Assembly (NCBI GenBank): GCA_038526915.1
Contig: JBCBGF010000003.1
Location: 62,001 to 126,000 of the forward strand
Reading direction: 5' to 3'
Length of the DNA: 64,000 nt
Origin: JBCBGF01 sp038526915
GTDB taxonomy: Bacteria; Pseudomonadota; Alphaproteobacteria; Rhodobacterales; Rhodobacteraceae
Numbering within the stretch: the stretch's first letter is position 1; each line of letters starts with the position of its first letter. Position numbers and translations under genes: made by a program. Shown here piece by piece: positions 46,887 through 56,257 of this stretch. Under the pieces are notes generated by a model. That model did no database searches and had not been told where the DNA came from. It was given only the letters and a program-made list of their open reading frames with translations.

Positions 46887-48322
46887 ACGCAGCAGCCGCC
46901 ACCAAACTCCCCACCGAGATGGGCCCAATCCACTTTGTCGGCATCGGCGGCATCGGCATGTCAGGCATCGCCGAAGTGCTGCTCAATCACGGCTACACCG
47001 TGCAAGGCTCCGACCTGAAGCCCTCCAAGATCACCCAACGCCTCGCCGATCTCGGCGCCCGCATCTTCATCGGCCAAAAGGCCGAAAACCTCGAAGACAC
47101 CGAAGTCGTCGTCATCTCCTCGGCCATCAAACGCGGCAACCCCGAGCTTGACGCCGCGCGCGCGCGAGGCCTGCCCGTGGTGCGCCGGGCCGAGATGCTG
47201 GCCGAACTCATGCGGCTCAAATCCAACATTGCCGTCGCGGGCACCCACGGTAAAACCACGACCACCACGATGGTCGCCACGCTTCTCGACGCAGGCGGGG
47301 TAGATCCCACCGTCATCAATGGCGGCATCATCCACGCCTACGGCTCCAACGCGCGGATGGGGCAGGGCGAGTGGATGGTGGTCGAGGCTGATGAGAGCGA
47401 CGGCACCTTCAATCGCCTGCCCGCCACCATCGCCATCGTCACCAATATCGACCCCGAGCATATGGAACACTGGGGCACGATCGAGAACCTGCGCCAAGGC
47501 TTCACCGATTTCGTCTCGAACATCCCGTTCTACGGCCTCGCTGTCCTCTGCACCGACCACCCCGAAGTGCAGGGGCTGGTGGGCCGCATCACCGACCGTC
47601 GCGTTGTGACCTTCGGCTTCAACGCGCAGGCCGATGTGCGCGCCGTGAACCTGCGCTATGAGCGCGGCGTCGCCAAGTTCGACATCGCGCTCGCACAGGA
47701 AGGCATGGTGATCGAAGACTGTGCGCTGCCTATGCCGGGTGACCACAACGTCTCCAACGCACTGGCCGCGGTCGCGGTGTCCCGCCATCTCGGCATGAAG
47801 GCGGAAGAAATCCGCACAGCGCTCGCCGAATTCAAAGGCGTCAACCGCCGCTTCACCAAGGTGGGTGAGGTGAACGGCGTCACCATCATCGACGACTACG
47901 GCCACCACCCCGTGGAAATCGCCGCCGTGCTGAAGGCCGCACGGCAGGCCGTGGAAGACACCCCCGACGCCCGCGTCATCGCCGTCCACCAGCCGCACCG
48001 CTACTCGCGCCTGTCGTCCCTGTTCGAAGACTTCTGCACCTGCTTCAACGACGCCGATGTCGTGGGCATCGCCGAGGTGTTCTCCGCCGGCGAAGACCCC
48101 ATCAAAGGCGCCAGCCGCGATGATCTGGTCGCAGGCCTCATCTCCCACGGCCACCGCCACGCCCGCGCGGTGATCTCCGAGGACGATCTCGAACGCATGG
48201 TCCGCGAACAGGCGCGCCCGGGTGACATCGTGGTCTGCCTTGGCGCGGGCACGATCTCCGCATGGGCCAATGCGTTGCCCGAGCGTTTGAATCCGCCGGA
48301 AGCAACACGGGCCAGCGCCTGA
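46883..48322 (+). CDS. murC: MurC ligase (UDP-MurNAc-L-alanine)
   Basis: ATP-dependent addition of L-alanine to UDP-MurNAc. 479 residues. The substrate loop is HFVGIGGIGMSGIAEVL, the P-loop VAGTHGKTTTTTMVAT, and later VEADESDGTFNRLP, IDDYGHHPVEI and HQPHRYSRL are diagnostic. It is followed by a run of small genes before murB. Confidence 0.97.
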   Translation: MNAAAATKLPTEMGPIHFVGIGGIGMSGIAEVLLNHGYTVQGSDLKPSKITQRLADLGARIFIGQKAENLEDTEVVVISSAIKRGNPELDAARARGLPVVRRAEMLAELMRLKSNIAVAGTHGKTTTTTMVATLLDAGGVDPTVINGGIIHAYGSNARMGQGEWMVVEADESDGTFNRLPATIAIVTNIDPEHMEHWGTIENLRQGFTDFVSNIPFYGLAVLCTDHPEVQGLVGRITDRRVVTFGFNAQADVRAVNLRYERGVAKFDIALAQEGMVIEDCALPMPGDHNVSNALAAVAVSRHLGMKAEEIRTALAEFKGVNRRFTKVGEVNGVTIIDDYGHHPVEIAAVLKAARQAVEDTPDARVIAVHQPHRYSRLSSLFEDFCTCFNDADVVGIAEVFSAGEDPIKGASRDDLVAGLISHGHRHARAVISEDDLERMVREQARPGDIVVCLGAGTISAWANALPERLNPPEATRASA

Positions 48323-48347
48323 CCCCCACCTCAAGGAGTTGAGAGTT

Positions 48348-48671
48348 ATGTCCCATCTCTTCCCGCTCATCTTTCTGGCCTGTCTCAGCGCCCTGGCCAT
48401 GGGCCTTTACGCCCGCCGCCACAATTGGCGCCGGTCGCTTGTGACCTATGCCCTGATCGTCCTCTGCCTACCTCTGGTGGCGCTTGTGACGACGCTCGGC
48501 CTGTCAACGATGCTGGGCCGTCCCGCCGCGATCTCCGCTGGATTCCTTGCCGAGTTCATGACGACCTTTGCGCCCTGGTTCCTGTCCTGGCTCTGCGCGC
48601 CCATGTTCGGCGGGCTGGTTCTAGGCCGCCTCAGCGAACGGTCGCGGGAGGCGAAGGGACAGCCCGCATGA
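48348..48671 (+). CDS. Small membrane protein between murC and murB
   Basis: 107 residues, ATG at 48348 with AAGGAG about ten bases upstream. Three hydrophobic spans (LFPLIFLACLSALAMGLYA, VTYALIVLCLPLVALVTTLG, and FAPWFLSWLCAPMFGGLVLG). Family not recognised. Its stop forms an ATGA overlap with the next small ORF. Possibly related to membrane steps of the cluster, but only position suggests that. Confidence 0.7.
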   Translation: MSHLFPLIFLACLSALAMGLYARRHNWRRSLVTYALIVLCLPLVALVTTLGLSTMLGRPAAISAGFLAEFMTTFAPWFLSWLCAPMFGGLVLGRLSERSREAKGQPA

Positions 48672-48769
48672 ACAGGCCTGTCGCGGCGTCCCGGTTGGTG
48701 CTTTGCACCCCGATGGCGTTCATCGCGCGGGGCTTTCGAGGCCTAGATCCGGCGGGGTCAGCGCAATGA
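48668..48769 (+). CDS. 33-residue ORF coupled at both ends
   Basis: The ATG overlaps the previous stop (ATGA at 48668-48671), and its own stop overlaps the start of the DUF2484 gene (ATGA at 48766-48769). The peptide MNRPVAASRLVLCTPMAFIA is basic and partly hydrophobic, ending RGFRGLDPAGSAQ. No family recognised. The exact coupling at both ends suggests that it is translated, perhaps mainly to bring ribosomes to the next gene. Confidence 0.45.
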   Translation: MNRPVAASRLVLCTPMAFIARGFRGLDPAGSAQ

Positions 48770-49020
48770 GCCCACCCCTGATCGCCGCTTTCTGCTGGTG
48801 CATCGTCGCCAACGTGATCGGCATGTTCCCGTCCAAACGCCAACACTGGCCCGCAGCCTACATGCTGATCGCCATCGGCATACCGATCCTGCTCTGGGTC
48901 TATATGGAAGAGGGCCCATGGGTCGCCGCCGCGTTTCTCCTCGCCGCCGCTTCGATCCTGCGCTGGCCGGTGCGGTATGCGTGGCGGTGGGTGCGGAGAC
49001 GAGTTTTGAGTGCCGGATGA
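48766..49020 (+). CDS. DUF2484 small membrane protein
   Basis: 84 residues, ATG at 48766. The start MSPPLIAAFCWCIVANVIGM and the following PSKRQHWPAAYMLIAIGIPI are typical of DUF2484, a Rhodobacterales family regularly found next to murB. Three hydrophobic stretches and a basic C-terminus (RYAWRWVRRRVL) indicate an inner-membrane protein. Function unknown. A two-hairpin repeat follows it at once. Confidence 0.8.
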   Translation: MSPPLIAAFCWCIVANVIGMFPSKRQHWPAAYMLIAIGIPILLWVYMEEGPWVAAAFLLAAASILRWPVRYAWRWVRRRVLSAG

Positions 49021-49040
49021 CAGTGACGTACAACCCCGAA

Positions 49041-49102
49041 AATCTGTCCCGCCCGGCGGGCACCGCCGGACAGCGCCGACCCGCCCCCCCGGGGCGGCGC
49101 TT
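49041..49102. repeat. Dispersed two-hairpin repeat, copy A
   Basis: Begins AATCTGTCCCGCCCGGCGGG and continues CACCGCCGGACAGCGCC (37 bases differing from copy B at 63800 by one base). The first hairpin is GCCCG/CGGGC. The second hairpin has arms AGCGCCG and CGGCGCT around a C-rich loop. It lies between DUF2484 and murB. Confidence 0.75.
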
Positions 49103-49162
49103 CACGCCCCCTCGGCGGTTCGGCGCAGCCCTCTCCAATTCGCGCAAGGGACGCATTGGGAC

Positions 49163-50089
49163 ATGAAAAACCTCCCCCCCGTCCGCGGCACCCTCACCCC
49201 CAACCGCCCGCTCGCCGATCTCACCTGGCTCCGCGTTGGCGGCCCCGCCGACTGGCTCTTCCAACCGGCCGATATCGACGATCTGCAGGACTTCCTCCAA
49301 AACCTCGCCCCCGAGATCCCGGTCTTTCCCCTCGGCCTCGGCTCCAACCTCATCGTCCGCGACGGCGGCCTTCGCGCGGTCGTCATCCGCCTCGGCCGCG
49401 GCTTCAACGCCATCGAAATCGACGGCCAAACAGTCACCGCCGGCGCCGCCGCCCTCGACGCCCATGTCGCCCGAAAAGCTGCCGCGGAGGGCATCGACCT
49501 CACCTTCCTGCGCACCATCCCCGGCGCCATCGGCGGCGCCTTGCGCATGAACGCGGGCTGCTACGGCGCATACGTCGCCGACCACCTCATCCGGGCAGAG
49601 GCCATCACCAGGGCAGGGGAGCGCATCACCCTCACGTCCCAAGACCTCAACCTCCGCTACCGCCAAAGCGACTTGCCCGAGGGCACCGTCCTCATCTCCG
49701 CCACCTTCGAAGGCCCCAAGGCCGACGCGCAAGCACTTGAGGCCAAGATGGCCCACCAACTCGCCAAACGCGACGAAACCCAACCCACAAAGGACCGCAC
49801 GGCAGGCTCCACCTTCCGCAATCCCGCCGGATATTCCAGCACAGGCGACGCCACCGACACCCACGACCTCAAAGCCTGGAAGCTCATTGACGACGCTGGC
49901 CTGCGCGGTCACACGCTTGGCGGCGCGCAGATGAGCGAGAAGCATCCCAACTTCCTGACCAACACCGGCACCGCCACCGCCGCCGAGCTTGAAGCCCTGG
50001 GCGAGTTTGTGCGCGAAAGGGTGGCCGACCAGACGGGAATCAGTCTAGAATGGGAAGTTATGAGGGTTGGTGAACCAGCCCCGGACTGA
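49163..50089 (+). CDS. murB: MurB UDP-N-acetylenolpyruvoylglucosamine reductase
   Basis: FAD enzyme that reduces UDP-GlcNAc-enolpyruvate to UDP-MurNAc. 308 residues from the ATG at 49163 (MKNLPPVRGTL). FAD-binding segments: TWLRVGGPADWLFQP, LGLGSNLIVRDGGLRAVVIR and IPGAIGGALRMNAGCYG; substrate end AGSTFRNPAGY, SEKHPNFLTN. The missing tyrosine loop places it in the type II-like group (inference). Confidence 0.95.
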   Translation: MKNLPPVRGTLTPNRPLADLTWLRVGGPADWLFQPADIDDLQDFLQNLAPEIPVFPLGLGSNLIVRDGGLRAVVIRLGRGFNAIEIDGQTVTAGAAALDAHVARKAAAEGIDLTFLRTIPGAIGGALRMNAGCYGAYVADHLIRAEAITRAGERITLTSQDLNLRYRQSDLPEGTVLISATFEGPKADAQALEAKMAHQLAKRDETQPTKDRTAGSTFRNPAGYSSTGDATDTHDLKAWKLIDDAGLRGHTLGGAQMSEKHPNFLTNTGTATAAELEALGEFVRERVADQTGISLEWEVMRVGEPAPD

Positions 50090-50150
50090 GGCAGTCCTTT
50101 CAAACACATAACGCGCCGGACAACCGGGGCTGAGAGAGCAGAAAACGGGT

Positions 50151-51065
50151 ATGTCGAGCAGGGCATCCCAAAAGGTGGCGGTCCTCATGGGCGGACCCTC
50201 GGCGGAGCGCGAGGTGTCTCTGTCTTCGGGCCGCGAATGCGCCGCCGCCTTGCGGGAAAGTGGATATGACGTGACAGAGATTGACGCGGGCGCCGATCTG
50301 GCGGCCCGCCTTGTCGCGCTTGCCCCCGACGTCGCCTTCAACGCGCTCCATGGCCGGTGGGGCGAAGATGGTTGTGTGCAGGGTATGCTCGAATGGTTGC
50401 GCATTCCTTACACGCATTCGGGTGTGCTGGCCTCCGCGCTTGCCATGGACAAGGAACGCTCGAAAGCTGCCTACCGCAACGCGGGCCTCCCCATCGTCGA
50501 AAGCCGCCTTGCCTCTGCCGAAGACGTACGCGGCCACCACGTCATGGCGCCCCCTTACGTGGTCAAACCGAACAACGAGGGCAGTTCCGTTGGCATATAT
50601 ATAGTGCACGAGGCCGCCAACGGCCCGCCGCAACTCTCCGACGACATGCCCGACACCGTGATGGTCGAGGCCTATGCCCCTGGCCGCGAGCTCACGACCA
50701 CTGTCATGGGCGACCGCGCCCTTGCGGTCACCGACATCCTCACCGACGGCTGGTACGACTACGACGCCAAATATGCCCCCGGCGGCTCCTCCCACGTCAT
50801 TCCGGCCGAGATCCCGGCGGACATCGAGGCCGCCTGCCTCGACTACGCCAAGCGCGCCCATGACACGCTCGGATGCCGGGGCGTTAGCCGCACCGATTTT
50901 CGCTGGGACGACACGCGCGGTCTCGACGGGCTAATTCTGCTTGAAACCAACACCCAGCCCGGCATGACCCCCACTTCGCTGGTTCCCGAACAGGCCGCCC
51001 ATGTGGGCTATGACTTCCCCGCGCTCTGCGCCTGGATGGTGGAGGATGCGTCATGCGATCGCTAA
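50151..51065 (+). CDS. ddl: D-alanine-D-alanine ligase
   Basis: Makes the D-Ala-D-Ala dipeptide used by MurF. ATP-grasp enzyme of 304 residues. N-terminal VAVLMGGPSAEREVSLSSGR, the central loop PYVVKPNNEGSSVGIYIV, and the metal-binding end LLETNTQPGMTPTSL are diagnostic. Its 3' end overlaps ftsQ by 13 bp. Confidence 0.96.
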   Translation: MSSRASQKVAVLMGGPSAEREVSLSSGRECAAALRESGYDVTEIDAGADLAARLVALAPDVAFNALHGRWGEDGCVQGMLEWLRIPYTHSGVLASALAMDKERSKAAYRNAGLPIVESRLASAEDVRGHHVMAPPYVVKPNNEGSSVGIYIVHEAANGPPQLSDDMPDTVMVEAYAPGRELTTTVMGDRALAVTDILTDGWYDYDAKYAPGGSSHVIPAEIPADIEAACLDYAKRAHDTLGCRGVSRTDFRWDDTRGLDGLILLETNTQPGMTPTSLVPEQAAHVGYDFPALCAWMVEDASCDR

Positions 51066-51925
51066 GCCGCTTCCGCGATCCCGCGCCGTCGCGCTCGGCC
51101 TACAAGCTTCAGCGCCTGATGCTGACCCCTGCCTTCCGCTTCTTCCTGCGCGTGGGCCTGCCCCTGGGATGCGTGGCCCTCGCGGCAGGCCTCTACCTCT
51201 CCGATGAGGCCCGCCGCGATGCGCTGATCTATGCCGCCGCCGATGTCCGCCGCCAGATCGAAGAACGGCCCGAGTTCATGGTGAACCTCATGTCGATCAC
51301 CGGCGCTTCGGCGGAGGTCGACGAAGACATCCGCGAGATCATCCCGATCGACTTCCCCGTCACCTCCTTCGATCTCGATCTCGAACAGATCCGCGCCCGC
51401 GCCGAGGAAATCGACGCCGTCGCCTCCGCCCGCGTCCACGTCCGCACCGGTGTCCTTGAGATCGCCGTCGAAGAACGCATCCCCGCCGTCGTCTGGCGCG
51501 CGCGCGATGCCCTGGAGCTGCTCGACGCCGATGGCCACCGCGTGGCATCACTCGAGCGCCGCACCGACCGGCCCGACCTGCCGCTTCTCGCGGGCGAGGG
51601 CGCCCAGAACGCCGTCCCCGAGGCGCTGGAGCTCAAAGCCGTTTCCACCCTCATCGCCCCGCGCATCCGTGGCCTTCTCCGCGTTGGCGAACGCCGCTGG
51701 GACGTGATCCTCGACCGCGACCAGCGCATCATGCTGCCCGAAGAGGGCGCTGTGCAGGCGCTGGAGAAAGTCATCGCGCTGGACGAGGCCCGCCAGCTTC
51801 TGGCCCGCGACGTGGCGGTCATCGACATGCGCAACCCTACGCGCCCGACCCTGCGGATGGGCGGCACAGCCACCGAGCTTTTCCGTGAAAGCCGCGAAAT
51901 CCTGACGACAACGAGGGATCAATGA
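51053..51925 (+). CDS. ftsQ: Cell division protein FtsQ
   Basis: 290 residues. A cytoplasmic N-terminus is followed by one membrane span (FFLRVGLPLGCVALAAGLYL), then a periplasmic POTRA domain (VTSFDLDLEQIRARAEEIDA followed by VASARVHVRTGVLEIAVEER) and the FtsQ beta domain. It connects FtsL/FtsB to the divisome. Overlaps ddl and, by 4 bases, ftsA. Confidence 0.94.
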   Translation: MRSLSRFRDPAPSRSAYKLQRLMLTPAFRFFLRVGLPLGCVALAAGLYLSDEARRDALIYAAADVRRQIEERPEFMVNLMSITGASAEVDEDIREIIPIDFPVTSFDLDLEQIRARAEEIDAVASARVHVRTGVLEIAVEERIPAVVWRARDALELLDADGHRVASLERRTDRPDLPLLAGEGAQNAVPEALELKAVSTLIAPRIRGLLRVGERRWDVILDRDQRIMLPEEGAVQALEKVIALDEARQLLARDVAVIDMRNPTRPTLRMGGTATELFRESREILTTTRDQ

Positions 51926-53256
51926 CCGACCTCTACGAACGCCAGCGCGCCATGCGCGCCATGCGCCGCGCCGCCATCCAGCGGGGCGTTGTCGCCATTC
52001 TCGATATCGGCACGTCCAAAGTGGCCTGCCTGATCCTGCGCTTTGATGGCCCCGACCAGCTGACCGGCATGGACGGGATCGGATCGCTTGCCGGGCAAAC
52101 CGCCTACCGCGTGATCGGCGCGGCCACCACCCGCTCCCGCGGTGTGCGCCTGGGTGAGATCGACGCCATGGGAGAGACCGAACGCGCGATCCGCACCGCC
52201 GTCCAGGCCGCCCAGAAAATGGCCATGGTCCGCGTCGATCACGCCATCGCCTGCATCTCGGGCGGCAACCCCCGCTCCTATGGCCTCGCCGGTCAGATCG
52301 AGATCGACAATGCGCCGGTGACTGAGGCCGACGTCGCCCATGTGCTCGCCGCCTGCGACGTGCCCGACTACGGCGAGGGGCGCGAGATCCTGCATGCGCA
52401 ACCGGTGAACTTCGCCCTCGACCACCGCACCGGCATGGGCGACCCGCGCGGCCAGATCGGCAGCAAACTGGCCTGCGACCTGCACATGCTGACCATCGAC
52501 AGCACGCTGATCCACAACATTCTCTACTGCATCAAACGCTGCGACTTAGAGCTCGCAGGGTTGGCCTCCTCCGCCTATGCCTCGGGCGTGGCCAGCCTCG
52601 TCGAAGACGAACAGGAACTTGGCGCGGCCTGTGTTGACATGGGCGGCGGCTCCACCGGCCTGTCGGTCTTCATCAAGAAGCACATGATCTATGCCGACAC
52701 CGTGCGCCTGGGCGGCGATCACGTGACCCTCGACATCTCCAAGGGCCTACAGATCCCGCTGTCGACCGCCGAACGCATCAAGACGTTCCACGGCGGCGTC
52801 GTCGCCACCGGCATGGATGACCGCGACATGATCGAACTGGGCGGTGCCACCGGTGACTGGGATCGAGACCGCCGCACCGTCTCCCGCGCGGAACTGATTG
52901 GCATCATCCGCCCCCGGATCGAGGAATTGCTCGAAGACGTCCGCACCCGGCTGGATGCCGCGGGCTTCGATCATCTGCCAAGCCAGCAGATCGTCCTCAC
53001 CGGCGGCGCCAGCCAGATGCCCGGCCTTGATGTGCTCGCGCCAAAAATCCTCGGACAGCAGGTGAGAATCGGTCGCCCCATGCGTGTGCAGGGCCTGCCG
53101 CAAGCAGCCACAGGGGCCGCGTTTTCCAGCGCCGTGGGCCTGTGTCTGTTTGCCGCAAATCCGCAGGATGAGTGGTGGGATTTCGAGATTCCGGCCGACC
53201 GAAACAACCATCGCTCGCTCAAGCGTGCGGTAAAATGGTTTAAAGACAATTGGTAA
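51922..53256 (+). CDS. ftsA: Cell division protein FtsA
   Basis: Actin-like membrane tether for FtsZ. 444 residues. The phosphate-1 motif is VAILDIGTSKVACLI, phosphate-2 CVDMGGGSTGLSVFI, and the adenosine motif VLTGGASQMPGL. The C-terminal segment SLKRAVKWFKDNW is the amphipathic membrane-targeting helix. The 1C domain contains GNPRSYGLAGQIEI. Separated from ftsZ by 204 bp. Confidence 0.96.
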   Translation: MTDLYERQRAMRAMRRAAIQRGVVAILDIGTSKVACLILRFDGPDQLTGMDGIGSLAGQTAYRVIGAATTRSRGVRLGEIDAMGETERAIRTAVQAAQKMAMVRVDHAIACISGGNPRSYGLAGQIEIDNAPVTEADVAHVLAACDVPDYGEGREILHAQPVNFALDHRTGMGDPRGQIGSKLACDLHMLTIDSTLIHNILYCIKRCDLELAGLASSAYASGVASLVEDEQELGAACVDMGGGSTGLSVFIKKHMIYADTVRLGGDHVTLDISKGLQIPLSTAERIKTFHGGVVATGMDDRDMIELGGATGDWDRDRRTVSRAELIGIIRPRIEELLEDVRTRLDAAGFDHLPSQQIVLTGGASQMPGLDVLAPKILGQQVRIGRPMRVQGLPQAATGAAFSSAVGLCLFAANPQDEWWDFEIPADRNNHRSLKRAVKWFKDNW

Positions 53257-53460
53257 ACACAACATGTTCACGCACCCGCAAAATCCAGAGTACAGGTCAC
53301 AACTTCGCCCCAGATTTTGTGGTAAATTATGAGTTTTCGCGTGACCTCAGGAGCGCCCTTGAGTAAATTAAGCGGCAACTCCTCGCAGAGCTCGCCCGGT
53401 CTTCGGGCGCAAACACGCGTCTCGCCCGGGGCGCCAACGACCAAACAGGCGGATTGAACG

Positions 53461-55026
53461 ATGACATTGAACCTGATGATGCCGCAGCAAACGGATCTCA
53501 AACCCCGCATTACCGTTTTCGGGGTGGGCGGCGCTGGTGGAAACGCCGTCAACAACATGATTGAAAAACAGCTCGACGGTGTGGAGTTCGTCGTCGCCAA
53601 CACCGATGCCCAAGCGCTCGCGCAATCTGCCGCGTCGAGCCGCATCCAGATGGGCGTCAAGGTCACCGAAGGTTTGGGCGCCGGCGCGCGCCCCTCGGTC
53701 GGCGCCGCCGCCGCCGAAGAGACCATCGAGGAAATCGTCGATCACCTGGCCGGGGCGCACATGGCCTTCATCACCGCCGGCATGGGCGGCGGCACCGGGA
53801 CGGGCGCGGCCCCGATCATCGCACAAGCCGCACGTGAGCTCGGTGTGCTCACCGTCGGCGTCGTGACCAAGCCGTTTCAGTTCGAAGGCGCCAAGCGCAT
53901 GCGCCAGGCCGAGGAAGGCGTCGAGATCCTGCAAAAGATGGTCGACACCCTGATCATCATCCCCAACCAAAACCTCTTCCGCCTCGCCAACGAGAACACC
54001 ACCTTTACCGAAGCCTTCTCAATGGCCGACGACGTGCTGCACCAGGGCGTCAAGGGCGTGACCGACCTGATGGTTCGTCCGGGTCTCATCAACCTCGACT
54101 TTGCCGACGTCCGCGCGGTGATGGACGAGATGGGCAAGGCGATGATGGGCACCGGCGAAGGCTCGGGCGAAAACCGCGCGATCGACGCCGCCGAGAAAGC
54201 CATCGCCAACCCGCTTCTGGACGAGATCAGCCTGAAGGGCGCCAAGGGCGTGCTCATCAACATCACCGGTGGCACCGACCTCACGCTCTTCGAACTCGAC
54301 GAAGCCGCCAACCGCATCCGCGAGGAAGTGGATCCCGACGCCAACATCATCGTCGGCTCCACCCTCGACGAAGCGATGGAAGGCAGCATGCGGGTCAGCG
54401 TCGTCGCCACCGGCATCGACGCCAACGTGGCCGAGGGCACTCAGCCCGTCGCCCGTCGCTCCATGGCCGAACCGCTCGCCCAAACGACGAGCATCGAGGC
54501 CGCGCCCGAACCGGCCCCTGCACCGGCTCCGGCCCCGGCACCCGCCGTCGCGGCGGAGGTTGGCACCGAACCCGAACCCTCGCTTTTCGAGGCCCCGGCA
54601 GAGGCCGCCGCGCCGTCCTTCCGCTCGGAACGCGCAGCGCCCGAGGATGACGGCCTGCCGCCGCCGTCCTACCAGCCCAAAGCCCCGGCGTTTGAACCGC
54701 GTGAGGTCGCAAGCCACCCCGCCAGCGAACCCGGCGCGCCGTCTGCCGAGGCACTGGCCCGGCTCCACGCCGCCGTCCGCAAGGATCCCGCAGACCTGGC
54801 CCCCCGCCGTGCGGCACCAGCACCGGCCCCGGCTGAGGAACGCCCGCGTTTCGGGATCAATTCGCTCATCAACCGCATGACTGGTCATCCCGCAGATGCG
54901 CCCGCACGGCCCGTTCCGCAGGTCCGTCAGGCCCCGCCGGTCCAGGCCGAACCCGACGCGCCCGAGATGTCGCCGGAACGGGAACGGATCGAAATTCCGG
55001 CGTTCCTGCGCCGACAGGCCAACTAA
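53461..55026 (+). CDS. ftsZ: Cell division protein FtsZ
   Basis: Tubulin-like GTPase that forms the Z ring. 521 residues. GTP-binding motifs: GVGGAGGNAVNNMI and the tubulin signature GMGGGTGTGAAP; the T7 loop is in PGLINLDFADVRAVM. After about residue 325 there is a long Pro/Ala/Glu-rich linker of about 180 residues, usual for alphaproteobacteria, ending with the conserved C-terminal peptide IEIPAFLRRQAN that binds FtsA and other partners. Confidence 0.97.
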   Translation: MTLNLMMPQQTDLKPRITVFGVGGAGGNAVNNMIEKQLDGVEFVVANTDAQALAQSAASSRIQMGVKVTEGLGAGARPSVGAAAAEETIEEIVDHLAGAHMAFITAGMGGGTGTGAAPIIAQAARELGVLTVGVVTKPFQFEGAKRMRQAEEGVEILQKMVDTLIIIPNQNLFRLANENTTFTEAFSMADDVLHQGVKGVTDLMVRPGLINLDFADVRAVMDEMGKAMMGTGEGSGENRAIDAAEKAIANPLLDEISLKGAKGVLINITGGTDLTLFELDEAANRIREEVDPDANIIVGSTLDEAMEGSMRVSVVATGIDANVAEGTQPVARRSMAEPLAQTTSIEAAPEPAPAPAPAPAPAVAAEVGTEPEPSLFEAPAEAAAPSFRSERAAPEDDGLPPPSYQPKAPAFEPREVASHPASEPGAPSAEALARLHAAVRKDPADLAPRRAAPAPAPAEERPRFGINSLINRMTGHPADAPARPVPQVRQAPPVQAEPDAPEMSPERERIEIPAFLRRQAN

Positions 55027-55094
55027 AGCCTGTCACAAATTTTTTAGGGTAGGCTGGGGATAACTCAGTAAAGCCCATGAAAAATAAATGGTTA

Positions 55095-55130
55095 CGGCGG
55101 GTGCTTGCCTCTCTGGGCAAATTCCCGCCG
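55095..55130. promoter_or_regulatory. Hairpin between ftsZ and lpxC
   Basis: CGGCGGG (55095-55101) pairs with CCCGCCG (55124-55130), and inside it TTGCC pairs with GGCAA across a small internal loop. No T-run follows, so it is not a standard terminator; it could modulate read-through into lpxC. The rest of the 218-bp gap is AT-richer, probably with the lpxC promoter. Confidence 0.4.
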
Positions 55131-55244
55131 AGAACCGTTTAGGATGTTTCAGCGCGTTACAATCTTTGAGTTGAGATGACGCACCCCCGTGCTTAGTCCA
55201 ATCTCACCGGCCCACGTGTCGGTGGGACACATCTGAGGCAGCAC

Positions 55245-56168
55245 GTGCAGACAACCTTGAAATCAGCGGTGGCGTTCGACGGCATCGGCCTACACACCGG
55301 GCGTCAGACCCGGATGGTCGTGCACCCGGCATCCGCAGAGTACGGCATCTGGTTCCGCAGAACCGATGTTGAGGATCGCGATACGCTGATCCCGGCGCGC
55401 TGGGACGCGGTCACCCCGTCCGAGCTGTGCACCAAGATCACCAACGCCGACGGCGTATCGGTCTCGACGATCGAACACATCATGGCCGCACTGGCGGGCA
55501 CCGGCGTGCGCAACGCACTGATCGAAATCGACGGGCCGGAAGTGCCGATCCTCGATGGCTCCAGCGCCGACTTCGTCTCCGGCATCCTCGCCCGCGGCCT
55601 GCAGGTGCAGCACGCCCCGGTCCGCGCGCTTGAAATCCTGGAACGCGTCGAAGTGCGCAATGGTGAGGCGTTTGCCCGGCTCGACCCCGCCGACACGCTG
55701 GAAATCGACTTCGCCATCGACTTCACGGAACCCGCCATCGGCCAGCAGCACAAGTCGCTGAACATGGCCAACGGCGCCTTCGTGCGCGAGCTGTGCGACA
55801 GCCGCACCTTCTGCCGGAGTTTTGAGGTGGATGCCATGCGCGCCCGTGGCCTCGCCCGCGGTGGATCGCTCAAGAACGCGGTGGTGGTCGACGGCGCCAA
55901 GATCCTGACGCCCGGCGGGTTGCGCCATAGCGACGAAGCCGTGCGTCACAAGATGCTCGATGCATTGGGCGATCTGGCCCTCGCCGGCGCCCCGGTGCTG
56001 GGCCGCTATTCCGGCCACCGCGCCGGTCACGCGATGACCAACGCGCTTCTGCGCACGCTCTTTGCGCGGCCCGAGGCCTACCGCATGGTCGAATGCGACA
56101 CCCGCCGCGCCGCCCGCCTGCCGGGTGCCGGTGTGACGCGTCACGATGCCATTGCCCTGGCGGCCTGA
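55245..56168 (+). CDS. lpxC: UDP-3-O-acyl-N-acetylglucosamine deacetylase LpxC
   Basis: Zn-dependent committed step of lipid A synthesis. 307 residues, GTG start at 55245. Zinc ligands: His in STIEHIMAAL, and His plus Asp in RHKMLDALGDLALAG; the active-site His lies in YSGHRAGHAM. The N-terminal motif VAFDGIGLHTG is diagnostic. Its location just after ftsZ is common in proteobacteria. Confidence 0.96.
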   Translation: MQTTLKSAVAFDGIGLHTGRQTRMVVHPASAEYGIWFRRTDVEDRDTLIPARWDAVTPSELCTKITNADGVSVSTIEHIMAALAGTGVRNALIEIDGPEVPILDGSSADFVSGILARGLQVQHAPVRALEILERVEVRNGEAFARLDPADTLEIDFAIDFTEPAIGQQHKSLNMANGAFVRELCDSRTFCRSFEVDAMRARGLARGGSLKNAVVVDGAKILTPGGLRHSDEAVRHKMLDALGDLALAGAPVLGRYSGHRAGHAMTNALLRTLFARPEAYRMVECDTRRAARLPGAGVTRHDAIALAA

Positions 56169-56257
56169 TCCGGGCCGCCAACCCCCATTTTGCCCCGGAA
56201 TTTTCTGTGCTAGACCCGCGCTTCAACGGGCGTCATCGCACGCATCCGGGGGAGAGT

